This document shows, one piece after another, positions 18,422 to 27,053 of a DNA stretch of 64,000 bases; within the stretch, counting starts at the first letter, position 1, and each line of letters begins with the position of its first letter. Under the pieces are notes generated by a model, which saw nothing but the letters and a program-made list of their open reading frames with translations, was not told the origin of the DNA and made no database searches. The DNA is from Paraburkholderia lacunae (GTDB lineage Bacteria > Pseudomonadota > Gammaproteobacteria > Burkholderiales > Burkholderiaceae). The stretch covers positions 62,001 to 126,000 of the forward strand of contig NZ_QHKS01000002.1 of NCBI RefSeq assembly GCF_003353175.1. Direction: 5' to 3'. The position numbers were made by a program, and so were the translations under genes.

Positions 18422-20825
18422 AGTGCGCCGAGCCACCAGTGTCAGCAGCATCGTCGTGCGCGTGCTGGTGTCGACGGTCGCCGTGACGGCCGTGTTGCTG
18501 CTCGTCCTGCTGGCGGCGGCGAGCGCGAATACCGAATTCTTCGACCGCTATTACCAGTGGCTGTATGCGGCCAACCTCGTGGTCGCGATGATCTTCCTGC
18601 TGGTGGTGGCCACGCTCGTCATCATCATCATCGCGCGGCTACGGAAGGGTAAGTTCGGCACCAGGCTGTTAGCGAAGCTAGCGTTTTTCATGGCGCTGGT
18701 CGGCGTGGTGCCGGGCGGGATCATTTACGTCGTGTCGTATCAGTTCGTGTCGCGCAGTATCGAGTCGTGGTTCGACGTGAACGTCGAAACCGCGCTGACC
18801 TCGGGCCTGAATCTCGGCCGCGGCATGCTCGACGCGTCGCTGTCCGATCTGCAGACCAAGGGCCGTTTGATGGCCGAGCAACTGGCGAGCGCGGACGCGG
18901 CCGGCACGACGCTCACGCTCCTGCGCTTGCGCGATCAGTTCGGCGTGCAGGACGCGACGATCGTCGAACCCACCCGCAGCATGTCGGGCGCGACGCCGGA
19001 CATGCACGTGGTCGCACAGGCGTCCGGCAATTTCGCGACGCTCGTGCCGAACGACTTGCCCACGCCGTTGATGATCGATCAGGCGCGCGGCCGCGGTTTC
19101 GCCGCGATCGAGGGCGAGGTCGACGGCGATCCGCACGCGCACGGCAGCAAGGGCGCGTTGCGGCTGCGCGTCGTGCAGCGCATTCCGGATTCGAACGCGG
19201 CGCTGCTGCAACCCACCGAACGTTTCCTGCAACTCACGCAGCCGGTGTCGCCGTCGCTCGCGCACAATGCCGATGCCGTGCAGCGCGCGTATCGCGAGTA
19301 TCAGGAGAAGGCGCTAGGCCGCACCGGCTTGCGCAAGATGTACATCGGCACGCTGACGCTCGCGCTGTTCCTCGCCACCTTCATCGCGATGATGCTGGCG
19401 CTCGCGCTCGGCAATCAGCTTGCGCGGCCGTTGTTCCTGCTCGCGCAGGGCACCAAGGAAGTGACCGAAGGCGACTACACGCCGAAGCGTGAAATCAAGT
19501 CGCGTGACGAACTGGGCTTCCTCACGCAGTCGTTCAACGCGATGACGCGGCAGTTGTCCGAAGCGCGCGCGGCGGTCGAGAACAACCGTATCGCGCTCGA
19601 GCATTCGAAGGCCTATCTGGAGAGCATTCTCGCGAACCTGACGGCGGGCGTGTTCGTGTTCGACCGGCAGTTCCGCCTCACCACCGCGAACCGCGGCGCC
19701 GAACGGATCTTCCGCCAGCAGTTCCAGGAGGTGTTGGGTTTGGCGCTCGAGCAGATCGGCGTGTTGAGCGAATTCGGCGGCATGGTGCGCAAGGCCTTTG
19801 CCGATCGCGAGGCCGCGAGCGGCGACGGTCACGACGACCGCGGCCACTGGCAGCAGCAGTTCTCCGTGCAGGTGCCGGGCGAAACGGAACCGCTCACCTT
19901 GCTCGTGCGCGGCGCGCGCCTTGTGTCCGCCACCGAGCGCGACGCCGAAGACATGCAGACCTCCGGCTACGTCGTCGTGTTCGACGACATCTCCGACGTG
20001 ATCTCCGCACAGCGTTCGATCGCGTGGGGTGAGGTCGCGCGGCGCCTCGCGCATGAGATCAAGAATCCGCTCACGCCGATCCAGCTTTCGGCCGAGCGCT
20101 TGCAGATGAAGCTCGCCGACAAGCTCTCGCCATCGGATGCCGATGTGCTCAAGCGCGGCGCGACCACGATCGTCAACCAGGTCGCGGCGATGAAGCAGAT
20201 GGTCGACAATTTCCGCGACTATGCGCGTACGCCGCCGGCGGTGCTCGCGCATCTGCAGCTGAACGATCTGGTCAGCGAAGTACTCACGCTGTACGGTATC
20301 GAGGAAGGCAAGAGCGCGATCGAGGTGGAGCTCGCGGAGTTGCCGGTGATCCGCGGCGACGCGACGCAATTGCGTCAGGTGATTCACAACCTGCTGCAGA
20401 ACGCGCAGGATGCAGTGGCCGAGCTCGAGCAACCACGTGTGTTGCTCGAGACGAGGACAGTAGAATACGGAGACCCCGACGCGGAAGGCAAGGTGCACGT
20501 CGCGGTGCGTCTGACCGTGTCGGATAACGGGCCGGGCTTCCCCGCGCGTATCCTCACACGTGCATTCGAGCCTTACGTGACGACCAAGGCCAAAGGTACG
20601 GGCCTCGGTCTCGCGATGGTCAAGAAGATCGTCGACGAACACGGCGCGCGAATCGACATTCGCAACCGCATGAAAGCGGGCGATGTGATCGAAGGCGCGC
20701 AGATTTCGATCCTCTTCCTTCAACTGGCAGATGATGTCGCGGCGCCTGAAGCGGGGCCGCGGGCGGCGCACGGTGGTGCGTCGCAGGGAACGACAAAAGC
20801 AACAGTGCAGACAAGGGCAGCGTAA
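18411..20825 (+). CDS. ntrY: NtrY-like membrane sensor histidine kinase
   Basis: An 804-residue kinase starting at GTG 18411 inside the end of the previous gene. Several N-terminal membrane helices (about 15-125) are followed by a periplasmic sensor segment, another helix near 305-330, a HAMP linker (QLARPLFLLAQGTKEVTEGD), a PAS domain (about 395-500), the HisKA H-box RLAHEIKNPLTPIQL with His548, and an ATPase domain with N-box NLLQNAQDA and G-boxes DNGPGFP and GTGLGLAMVKK. NtrY relatives sense redox or nitrogen status. Its cognate regulator follows directly. Confidence 0.93.
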   Translation: MLNRVRRATSVSSIVVRVLVSTVAVTAVLLLVLLAAASANTEFFDRYYQWLYAANLVVAMIFLLVVATLVIIIIARLRKGKFGTRLLAKLAFFMALVGVVPGGIIYVVSYQFVSRSIESWFDVNVETALTSGLNLGRGMLDASLSDLQTKGRLMAEQLASADAAGTTLTLLRLRDQFGVQDATIVEPTRSMSGATPDMHVVAQASGNFATLVPNDLPTPLMIDQARGRGFAAIEGEVDGDPHAHGSKGALRLRVVQRIPDSNAALLQPTERFLQLTQPVSPSLAHNADAVQRAYREYQEKALGRTGLRKMYIGTLTLALFLATFIAMMLALALGNQLARPLFLLAQGTKEVTEGDYTPKREIKSRDELGFLTQSFNAMTRQLSEARAAVENNRIALEHSKAYLESILANLTAGVFVFDRQFRLTTANRGAERIFRQQFQEVLGLALEQIGVLSEFGGMVRKAFADREAASGDGHDDRGHWQQQFSVQVPGETEPLTLLVRGARLVSATERDAEDMQTSGYVVVFDDISDVISAQRSIAWGEVARRLAHEIKNPLTPIQLSAERLQMKLADKLSPSDADVLKRGATTIVNQVAAMKQMVDNFRDYARTPPAVLAHLQLNDLVSEVLTLYGIEEGKSAIEVELAELPVIRGDATQLRQVIHNLLQNAQDAVAELEQPRVLLETRTVEYGDPDAEGKVHVAVRLTVSDNGPGFPARILTRAFEPYVTTKAKGTGLGLAMVKKIVDEHGARIDIRNRMKAGDVIEGAQISILFLQLADDVAAPEAGPRAAHGGASQGTTKATVQTRAA

Positions 20826-21515
20826 ATGGCAACCATCCTGGTGGTAGATGATGAAATGGGCATCCGGGAATTGCTCTCGGAGATCCTGAGCGACGAGGGG
20901 CATGTCGTAGAGGCCGCGGAAAACGCGCAGGAAGCGCGCGACTTCCGTTTGCGCCAGGCGCCCGATCTGGTGTTGCTCGACATCTGGATGCCCGATACCG
21001 ACGGCGTGACGTTGCTCAAGGAGTGGGCCGCGCAAGGGCAACTGACAATGCCGGTGATCATGATGTCCGGCCACGCGACGATCGATACGGCGGTCGAAGC
21101 GACCAAGATTGGCGCGCTCAATTTTCTCGAGAAGCCGATTGCGTTGCAGAAGCTGTTGAAGGCCGTCGAGCAAGGGCTGGCGCGTGGCAATGCGGCGAGT
21201 GCGCCAGGCGGCGCGGCAATCAAGCCGGCCTTGCCGACGAATACGTCGGCAGTGGCGTCGTCGGCGGCGTTGCCGATGCTGTCGGCCGACGGCATGAGCA
21301 GCGGCGCATTGGCGGCGCAAACAGCGTCGATCTCGTTCGATATTCCGCTGCGCGACGCACGCGACGCGTTCGAGCGCGCGTACTTCGAATATCACCTCGC
21401 GCGCGAGAACGGCAGCATGACGCGCGTGGCTGAGAAGACGGGCCTGGAGCGCACGCACCTGTATCGCAAGCTCAAGCAACTCGGTGTGGATCTCGGCAAG
21501 AACAAAGGGGAGTGA
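20826..21515 (+). CDS. NtrX-like response regulator lacking the AAA+ domain
   Basis: A 229-residue regulator starting one base after the ntrY stop. Residues 1-120 are a receiver domain (ILVVDDEMGIRE, phosphoacceptor Asp in LVLLDIWMPDTDG, MMSGHATIDTAV, lysine in EKPIAL). Residues 180-229 are a Fis-type HTH (ENGSMTRVAEKTGLERTHLYRKLKQLG). Canonical NtrX is about 450 residues with a sigma-54 AAA+ ATPase between these parts; here that region is replaced by a 50-residue Ala/Ser/Gly linker. It therefore should not activate sigma-54 promoters directly and likely acts as a conventional DNA-binding regulator, like RegA. Confidence 0.88.
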   Translation: MATILVVDDEMGIRELLSEILSDEGHVVEAAENAQEARDFRLRQAPDLVLLDIWMPDTDGVTLLKEWAAQGQLTMPVIMMSGHATIDTAVEATKIGALNFLEKPIALQKLLKAVEQGLARGNAASAPGGAAIKPALPTNTSAVASSAALPMLSADGMSSGALAAQTASISFDIPLRDARDAFERAYFEYHLARENGSMTRVAEKTGLERTHLYRKLKQLGVDLGKNKGE

Positions 21516-21569
21516 AGGTCCACGTAATGCGCGCCGATTCTGCCCCGGCAGATTTTTTCGAGAGGGGGC

Positions 21570-21598
21570 TTGCCGTGCTGCTGACCCTTTGATATCAT
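21570..21598 (+). promoter_or_regulatory. Promoter of tRNA-Phe
   Basis: TTGCCG (21570-21575), 17-base spacer, TATCAT (21593-21598); the predicted start is just ahead of the tRNA at 21612. Confidence 0.75.
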
Positions 21599-21611
21599 TT
21601 CGTTCTTCGTT

Positions 21612-21687
21612 GGCCCGGTAGCTCAGTTGGTAGAGCAGCGGATTGAAAATCCGCGTGTCGATGGTTCGATTCCGTCCCAGGCCACCA
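21612..21687 (+). tRNA. tRNA-Phe (GAA anticodon)
   Basis: A 76-nt cloverleaf with encoded CCA. Anticodon loop TTGAAAA reads GAA for phenylalanine; D arm TAGCTCAGTTGGTAGAGCA and T loop TTCGATT are standard. The acceptor stem GGCCCGG/CCAGGCC has a C-A mismatch at the fifth pair (C5-A68), the only irregularity. It has its own promoter and terminator. Confidence 0.96.
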
Positions 21688-21694
21688 GGATTCA

Positions 21695-21737
21695 GCCCCA
21701 GGAAATCGCAAGATTCCTGGGGCTTTTCCTTTTCTGA
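21695..21737 (+). terminator. Terminator of tRNA-Phe
   Basis: GCCCCAGGAA (21695-21704) pairs with TTCCTGGGGC (21714-21723), followed by TTTTCCTTTTC. Confidence 0.9.
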
Positions 21738-21740
21738 CGG

Positions 21741-22140
21741 GCTTTCATTGCTTCCGGCTTGGGCGCATCACGCGGGCGCGGTGTGCCAGGCGACGTTCGG
21801 CGTCGCGTGATAAAATCGCGACAGTTCAAGGACTTGCACGTGAGCGCGTCGCCTGAATGCCGACTGGGTGCCAACCGGGTACCGCCGCGTCAGGCAAGTC
21901 CTTTCGCCTTGCTGGAGCGGGCCTTCCGCGGCTTCCCAGTCGCAAAGGCCGGGGCCCGCAACAGACGCCGAACCCATCGCCCGCCGATTAACGGTATAAG
22001 CGCCCAGCGACTCTGCATGCGGAAGGCGCGGCCTATACTGGTTTGGGCCGGCAGCAGTGCCGGCATGCGTCGCGCCGCGTTGCTTGCATGGCGCACCTCG
22101 CGCAGCGCGACGCGGCACTCATCATTCACGGAGTTTCACG
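21741..22140 (+). other. 400-base region without a supported gene, upstream of queC
   Basis: No open frame here has protein-like composition in either strand. Possible -10 elements (for example TATACT near 22033-22038) may drive queC. I looked for a preQ1 riboswitch pattern and did not see one. Confidence 0.5.
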
Positions 22141-22872
22141 GTGATCCGCAAAGACGCTAAACGTAGCGCTCTGGTGCTGTTTTCCGGCGGCCAGGATTCC
22201 GCCACGTGCCTTGCTTGGGCGCTCGAACGTTATGAAACGGTCGAAACGCTCGGCTTCGATTATGGTCAGCGGCACCGGGTCGAACTCGAATGCCGCGAAG
22301 GTTTTCGTAACGCCGTGGTGCGCGCTTTTCCGGCGTGGGCCGACCGTCTCGGCGACGATCACATGATCGATCTGTCGGTGCTCGGTTCGATCAGCGAAAC
22401 CGCGATGACGCGCGAGATCGAGATCGAAGCCACGGCGAACGGTTTGCCGAATACGTTCGTGCCGGGCCGCAATCTGATGTTCATGACGATCGCCGCGGCT
22501 ATCGCGTATCGGCGCGGTTTGCAGGTGCTGGTCGGCGGGATGTGCGAGACGGATTTCTCGGGTTACCCCGATTGCCGCGACGATACGATGAAGGCATTGC
22601 AGGTCACGCTGAACCTCGGCATGGACAAGCGCTTCCTGCTCGAAACGCCGTTGATGTGGCTCGACAAGGCCGACACATGGCGTCTCGCACACGAGCTGGG
22701 CGGCGACGAACTGGTCGAACTGGTGCGCGTCGAAACGCATACGTGCTACGTCGGCGAACGTGCCGAATTGCATGCCTGGGGCTTCGGCTGCGGCGAGTGC
22801 CCGGCGTGCCGCTTGCGCAAGCGTGGGTACGAAGCGTATCTGTCAGGCGAAAAGGTCACGGAGCCGGTTTGA
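22141..22872 (+). CDS. queC: 7-cyano-7-deazaguanine synthase QueC
   Basis: A 243-residue ATP-dependent enzyme that converts 7-carboxy-7-deazaguanine to preQ0 using ammonia. The ATP-pyrophosphatase loop [16 protein letters not shown] is at about 13-28; the C-terminal zinc site is [15 protein letters not shown] with an upstream cysteine. The GTG at 22141 follows CGGAGTTTCAC and gives the family start [17 protein letters not shown]. First gene of the queC-queE-queD cluster for queuosine precursor synthesis. Confidence 0.95.
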   Translation: MIRKDAKRSALVLFSGGQDSATCLAWALERYETVETLGFDYGQRHRVELECREGFRNAVVRAFPAWADRLGDDHMIDLSVLGSISETAMTREIEIEATANGLPNTFVPGRNLMFMTIAAAIAYRRGLQVLVGGMCETDFSGYPDCRDDTMKALQVTLNLGMDKRFLLETPLMWLDKADTWRLAHELGGDELVELVRVETHTCYVGERAELHAWGFGCGECPACRLRKRGYEAYLSGEKVTEPV

Positions 22873-22939
22873 TGCAGCAGTACCGCCCGGACGCGCGCGG
22901 CATACGCAATCACATTCAGGAACACAGGCAGAAAGCAGC

Positions 22940-23572
22940 ATGACGTACGCGGTCAAGGAAATCTTCTACACATTGCAGGGCGAGGGCGCGAATGCCGGGC
23001 GCCCGGCCGTGTTTTGCCGGTTCGCCGGTTGCAATCTGTGGTCGGGCCGCGAAGAAGATCGCGCCGAAGCCGTGTGCCGCTTCTGTGATACGGACTTCGT
23101 CGGCACTGACGGCGAGAACGGCGGCAAGTACCGCACCGCCGAAGAACTGGTGCAGATGATCGTGTCGCTGTGGCCGGAAGGCGAGGGCGAACGCTTCGTA
23201 GTGTGCACGGGCGGTGAACCGATGCTGCAGATCGATCAGCCGTTCGTCGACGCGCTGCATGCCGCCAGGTTCGAAATCGCCATCGAAACCAACGGCTCGC
23301 TGCCGGTGCTCGAGACGATCGACTGGGTCTGCGTGAGCCCGAAGGCTGACGCGCCGCTCGTCGTCACCAAAGGCAACGAACTGAAGGTGGTGATTCCGCA
23401 GGACAACCAGCGCCTGTCCGAGTACGCGAAGCTCGACTTCGAGTATTTTCTCGTCCAGCCGATGGACGGCCCGTCGCGCGAGCTCAACACCAGGCTCGCG
23501 ATCGACTGGTGCAAACGCCATCCGCAATGGCGCCTGTCGATGCAGACCCACAAGTATCTGAACATTCCCTGA
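22940..23572 (+). CDS. queE: 7-carboxy-7-deazaguanine synthase QueE
   Basis: A 210-residue radical-SAM enzyme that rearranges 6-carboxytetrahydropterin into 7-carboxy-7-deazaguanine. It carries the QueE-specific extended cluster motif CX14CX2C (GCNLWSGRE...VCRFCDTDF), in place of the usual CX3CX2C, plus the SAM-contact segment VVCTGGEPML. ATG 22940 gives the standard start MTYAVKEIFYTLQGEG. It lies 67 bases after queC and 6 bases before queD. Confidence 0.95.
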   Translation: MTYAVKEIFYTLQGEGANAGRPAVFCRFAGCNLWSGREEDRAEAVCRFCDTDFVGTDGENGGKYRTAEELVQMIVSLWPEGEGERFVVCTGGEPMLQIDQPFVDALHAARFEIAIETNGSLPVLETIDWVCVSPKADAPLVVTKGNELKVVIPQDNQRLSEYAKLDFEYFLVQPMDGPSRELNTRLAIDWCKRHPQWRLSMQTHKYLNIP

Positions 23573-23578
23573 TTTGCC

Positions 23579-24025
23579 GTGCTGACGATTACACGAAAAC
23601 TCGAATTCGACGCGGGTCACCGCATCCCTGACCACCGCAGCCAGTGCCGTAACCTGCACGGGCATCGCTATGTGCTCGAAATCACGCTGCAAGGCGACCT
23701 GGTCGACACCGAGGGCGCGCCGGATCGCGGCATGGTGATGGACTTCGCCGACGTGAAGTCGCTCGCCGTCGAGCATCTGGTCGACAAGTGGGATCACGCG
23801 TTCCTCGTCTACGAAGGCGATACGCAGGTGCGCGGCTTTCTGGAAACCATGGCGGGGCATAAGACCGTCGTGCTCGACCGCATTCCGACGGTCGAAAACC
23901 TGGCCGCGGTTGCGTTCGAGATCCTCGCGAACGTCTACGACGCGCATTACGGCGTGAATCTGCGCTTGCACAAGGTGCGTCTGTACGAGACGCCGAACTG
24001 CTGGGCCGACGTGGTCCGCGACTGA
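23579..24025 (+). CDS. queD: 6-carboxytetrahydropterin synthase QueD
   Basis: A 148-residue zinc enzyme of the PTPS family making 6-carboxytetrahydropterin from dihydroneopterin triphosphate, the first dedicated step toward queuosine. Zinc histidines are in FDAGHRI and NLHGHRY; the catalytic cysteine precedes the latter (SQCRNLHGH), as in QueD. GTG start at 23579, six bases past queE. The following 229 bases (24026-24254) hold no gene I can support. Confidence 0.94.
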   Translation: MLTITRKLEFDAGHRIPDHRSQCRNLHGHRYVLEITLQGDLVDTEGAPDRGMVMDFADVKSLAVEHLVDKWDHAFLVYEGDTQVRGFLETMAGHKTVVLDRIPTVENLAAVAFEILANVYDAHYGVNLRLHKVRLYETPNCWADVVRD

Positions 24026-24254
24026 AGCTGCGGTCAGTAGCACGACCCGCAGTACGACTCGCAGCACGACCCACCCCCGCGTTATTGTCACGGTATGATC
24101 GTTCCGATAACCACACGGAGCGAGACATGCCGGTCACCGCATTGCGTCGCAACAGGCACGCCGGCCGCCACGGCCTTGGCGGCCATCAGGTTCGCCACAT
24201 CGACGTCCTTTCCCGAGTTTCAGGCGATGTGTTCCAGCGCCGGGGAGCGCGGCG

Positions 24255-25037
24255 ATGAGCACCTTCACCAATCCCCTCAAGCAGCGTCTGGCGGAAACCG
24301 ATCCGCTGTTCGGCCTGTGGCTGTCGCTCGGTAGCGAATCGGCGGCCGAGGCGCTCGCGCATGCCGGTTTCGACTGGCTGCTGATCGACATGGAGCACTC
24401 CCCCAACGATAGCGCCGACGTCACCTCGCAATTGCGCGCGATCGCCGCTGCGCATCTGCCGAGCGAGCCTGTCGTGCGGTTGCCCGCGAGCGAGGCGTGG
24501 CTCGTCAAGCGCGTGCTGGACGCCGGCGCGCGCACGCTGATGTTCCCGAATATCGAGTCCGCCGAGGAGGCGGCACGCGCCGTGCGTCTCACGCAATATC
24601 CGACCACCGAGGCGCCCGACGGTTTGCGCGGTGTGGCGGGCGCGGTGCGTGCTGCGTCGTACGGCATGCGGCGCGACTACGTGCAGACGGCCAACGCGCA
24701 GATCGCGACCATCGTGCAGGTCGAGTCGGCGCGCGGCTTGCAGGAAGTGGACAGGATTGCAGCGACGCCGGGCGTCGATTGCCTGTTCGTCGGACCGGCC
24801 GATCTGGCCGCGAGCCTCGGTCATCTCGGCGATTCGAAGCATGCCGACGTGCAGGCGGCGACCGCGCGCATTGTCAGCGCCGCCGACAGGTCCGGCATCG
24901 CAGCCGGAATTTTTGCCATGGATGTCGCCAGCGCGAAGCAGTATCGCGACGCCGGTTTCCGTTTTATCGCGCTGGCCGCGGACGTCATGTGGATGTTGCG
25001 CGCGACTCGCCAGGCGTTGCAGGAGGTGAGGACATGA
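24255..25037 (+). CDS. HpcH/HpaI-family aldolase
   Basis: A 260-residue class II pyruvate-type aldolase. Family signatures are visible: GLWLSLGSESAAEALAHAGFDW with LIDMEHSPND (about 15-50), the metal-binding glutamate in IVQVESARGLQEVD (about 155-168), and CLFVGPADLAASLGH (about 178-192). Members cleave 2-keto-4-hydroxy acids to pyruvate and an aldehyde in aromatic or sugar acid catabolism; the exact substrate cannot be called. Its stop overlaps the start of the Sel1-repeat gene (ATGA), suggesting coupled translation of functionally unrelated products. Confidence 0.9.
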   Translation: MSTFTNPLKQRLAETDPLFGLWLSLGSESAAEALAHAGFDWLLIDMEHSPNDSADVTSQLRAIAAAHLPSEPVVRLPASEAWLVKRVLDAGARTLMFPNIESAEEAARAVRLTQYPTTEAPDGLRGVAGAVRAASYGMRRDYVQTANAQIATIVQVESARGLQEVDRIAATPGVDCLFVGPADLAASLGHLGDSKHADVQAATARIVSAADRSGIAAGIFAMDVASAKQYRDAGFRFIALAADVMWMLRATRQALQEVRT

Positions 25038-25735
25038 TGGGGATGGTGCAGTGCGTCGTCGTGCGTCTGGCGGTGACAGCGGCGTTGATGGCGAGCGTGA
25101 TGGCGCATGCGCAGGACAAGATCGCGAAGTCGGCCGATCCCGAGACGCAAACCGCGGTCGCCGATTACAACGCGGGTAATCTGAAGGCCGCGCTTGCCGA
25201 GTTCCGTCAAGCCGCGGAGCACGGCAGCCGGCTCGCCGAGTTCAACTACGCGATGATGCTGCTCAACGGCGAAGGCACCACCGCGAATGTCGACGAAGGC
25301 AAGAAGTGGCTGCGCAAGGCCGCCGACGCGAACATGTCTCACGCGCAGTACGTGTACGGCAAGATGTACGACGATGGCGAATTCGTCGGCCGCGATCCGG
25401 TCGAGGCGCATCGGTGGTTTTTGAAGGCCGCGCAGCAGGGGCACGTGCAGGCGGAACTGGCGCTCGCCAACCAGTTCCTCGACGGCCGCGGCACCGAGCG
25501 CGACAACAAGCAGGCCTTCGTCTGGTACAAGAAGGCGGCGCAAGGCGGCGACATGACCGCGCAATACGTGACCGGCTCGTTCTACGAGCGCGGCGGCGAC
25601 GGCGTGGACAAGAATCTGAACGTGGCGCGCGCGTACTACGCGGCAGCGGCGGCGCAGGGCGATCCGGCGGCGCGTCTGAAGTATCAGCAACTGAGCGCGC
25701 AATTGCGGGATCAGAAGGAAGTGAAACCGCAGTGA
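25034..25735 (+). CDS. Exported Sel1-repeat (tetratricopeptide-like) protein
   Basis: A 233-residue protein with an N-terminal signal peptide (hydrophobic VVVRLAVTAALMASVMAHA, cleavage after AHA) and about four Sel1-like repeats from 45 to 215. Each repeat follows the pattern A-x2-WLRKAA-x2-G/N-x2-A-Q-Y-x-YG-x-MY, for example EGKKWLRKAADANMSHAQYV and EAHRWFLKAAQQGHVQAELA. Such solenoids mediate protein-protein contacts in the periplasm. Start ATG 25034 overlaps the aldolase stop. The partner is unknown. Confidence 0.87.
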   Translation: MMGMVQCVVVRLAVTAALMASVMAHAQDKIAKSADPETQTAVADYNAGNLKAALAEFRQAAEHGSRLAEFNYAMMLLNGEGTTANVDEGKKWLRKAADANMSHAQYVYGKMYDDGEFVGRDPVEAHRWFLKAAQQGHVQAELALANQFLDGRGTERDNKQAFVWYKKAAQGGDMTAQYVTGSFYERGGDGVDKNLNVARAYYAAAAAQGDPAARLKYQQLSAQLRDQKEVKPQ

Positions 25736-25742
25736 ATGAAAA

Positions 25743-25823
25743 AGGGGCGCTCCCTGTGAACTGCACCCCAAAGGTTGAATCGGTGTCCAACTTTTGGGGT
25801 GCAGTTCACGGCGGTGCGCCCCT
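25743..25823. repeat. Nested palindrome: IS-end-like inverted repeats inside a terminator hairpin
   Basis: Two 22-bp arms, 25756-25777 and 25788-25809, are inverted copies with one mismatch and read TGAACTGCACCCCAAA, the style of terminal repeats in IS3-family elements (recalled, not searched). Outside them AGGGGCGC (25743-25750) and GCGCCCCT (25816-25823) form a second inverted pair, with As before and a T-rich stretch after. The simplest reading is a small palindromic element lodged in the loop of the terminator between the convergent Sel1 gene and rodA. No transposase is present. Confidence 0.7.
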
Positions 25824-25894
25824 CCTGTTTCTTGAGCCGTTCATGGCCGGCTTTGACCCTGTCGCTTCAGCTCTGCCTTTCTAACCCGGCCGTT

Positions 25895-27043
25895 TTAACT
25901 CTGCATCAACCGCTTCTGCCGCGCGACGCTCATGATCAGGCCGATCGCGACCCCCAGCGTAGTCAGCGCAGTGCCGCCGTAACTCATGAACGGCAACGGC
26001 ACGCCGACCACCGGCAAGATTCCGCTCACCATCCCGATGTTGACGAACGCATAGGTGAAGAACGCCATCGTCAGCGAACCGGCCAGCAGGCGTCCAAACA
26101 GCGTCGCGCCATTGGCTGCGATGTACAGACCGCGTGCGATCAGCAGCATGTACAGCGTCAGCAGCACGACGCCGCCCGCCAGCCCGAACTCCTCGGAAAA
26201 CACCGCAAAGATGAAGTCGGTGTGTTTCTCCGGGATGAACTCCAGATGCGCCTGTGTGCCCTTCAGCCAGCCTTTGCCGAGCGGGCCGCCCGAGCCGATC
26301 GCAATCACCGCCTGGATCGTGTGGAAGCCCTTGCCGAGCGGATCGGAGGTCGGATCGAGCAGCGTGCAGATGCGGTGCTTCTGATAGTCGTGCATCAGCG
26401 GCCACTGCACTTCGGGCTGACAGATCTTGTCCTGGAACGCGGCGATCGAACCGACCGCGATCACGCCGGCAATCAGCACCGGCACGATCAGCTTGAAACT
26501 CAGCCCGGCGAAGTAGATCACGAAGAGACCGGCGGCGAACACCAGTACGGCGGTGCCCAGGTCGGGCTGCTTGGCAATCAATCCGACCGGCACGGCGAGG
26601 ATAAGCAGGCCGACCAGATAGTCGTACCAGCGCATCACACCTTCGCGGCGCTGATAGTACCAGGCGAGCATCAATGGCGTGGCGATCTTCAGAATCTCGG
26701 ACGGCTGGATCACGACGCCGACGTTGATCCAGCGCTTCGCGCCCTTGCGCGTCAAACCGAACAGGGCCACTGCGACCAGTAACGCGATACCGAACGTATA
26801 GAGCGGTACCGCGAAGCGCATCAGCGTGGTGGGCGGCACATTGGCGAGCGCCCACATCAGCACGAACGTCAGCATGATGTTGCGCAACTGGTCTTCCACG
26901 CGGCCGGGGACGTCCAGGCTCGCGCTGTACAGCGTGACGATGCCGACGCACAACAGCAGAAACACGATCAGCGCGAGCGGGCGATCGAAGCCCGCGAACA
27001 TTCGCTTGATGCGGTCGAGCCAGGCGCGCTTGTCGAATTGCAT
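25895..27043 (-). CDS. rodA: Rod-shape peptidoglycan glycosyltransferase RodA
   Basis: A 382-residue SEDS-family membrane protein with about ten hydrophobic segments. It polymerises lipid II into glycan strands with PBP2 in the elongasome. SEDS signatures include WINVGVVIQPSEILKIATPL, the KQPDLGTA segment with the catalytic aspartate, FIFAVFSEEFG, and the final LPFMSYGGTAL. ATG 27043 follows GGAG. It is the last gene of mreB-mreC-mreD-mrdA-rodA, starting 11 bases after the mrdA stop. Confidence 0.96.
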   Translation of the reverse strand: MQFDKRAWLDRIKRMFAGFDRPLALIVFLLLCVGIVTLYSASLDVPGRVEDQLRNIMLTFVLMWALANVPPTTLMRFAVPLYTFGIALLVAVALFGLTRKGAKRWINVGVVIQPSEILKIATPLMLAWYYQRREGVMRWYDYLVGLLILAVPVGLIAKQPDLGTAVLVFAAGLFVIYFAGLSFKLIVPVLIAGVIAVGSIAAFQDKICQPEVQWPLMHDYQKHRICTLLDPTSDPLGKGFHTIQAVIAIGSGGPLGKGWLKGTQAHLEFIPEKHTDFIFAVFSEEFGLAGGVVLLTLYMLLIARGLYIAANGATLFGRLLAGSLTMAFFTYAFVNIGMVSGILPVVGVPLPFMSYGGTALTTLGVAIGLIMSVARQKRLMQS

Positions 27044-27053
27044 GCCTTTCTCC

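Noticed and set aside
19314..21479. A 721-codon antisense open frame opposite ntrY and the NtrX-like gene
   Set aside because: No motif and biased composition; the sense strand holds well-conserved domains.
24095..24334. Small plus-strand ORF before the aldolase
   Set aside because: It overlaps the aldolase in another frame and has no protein-like features.
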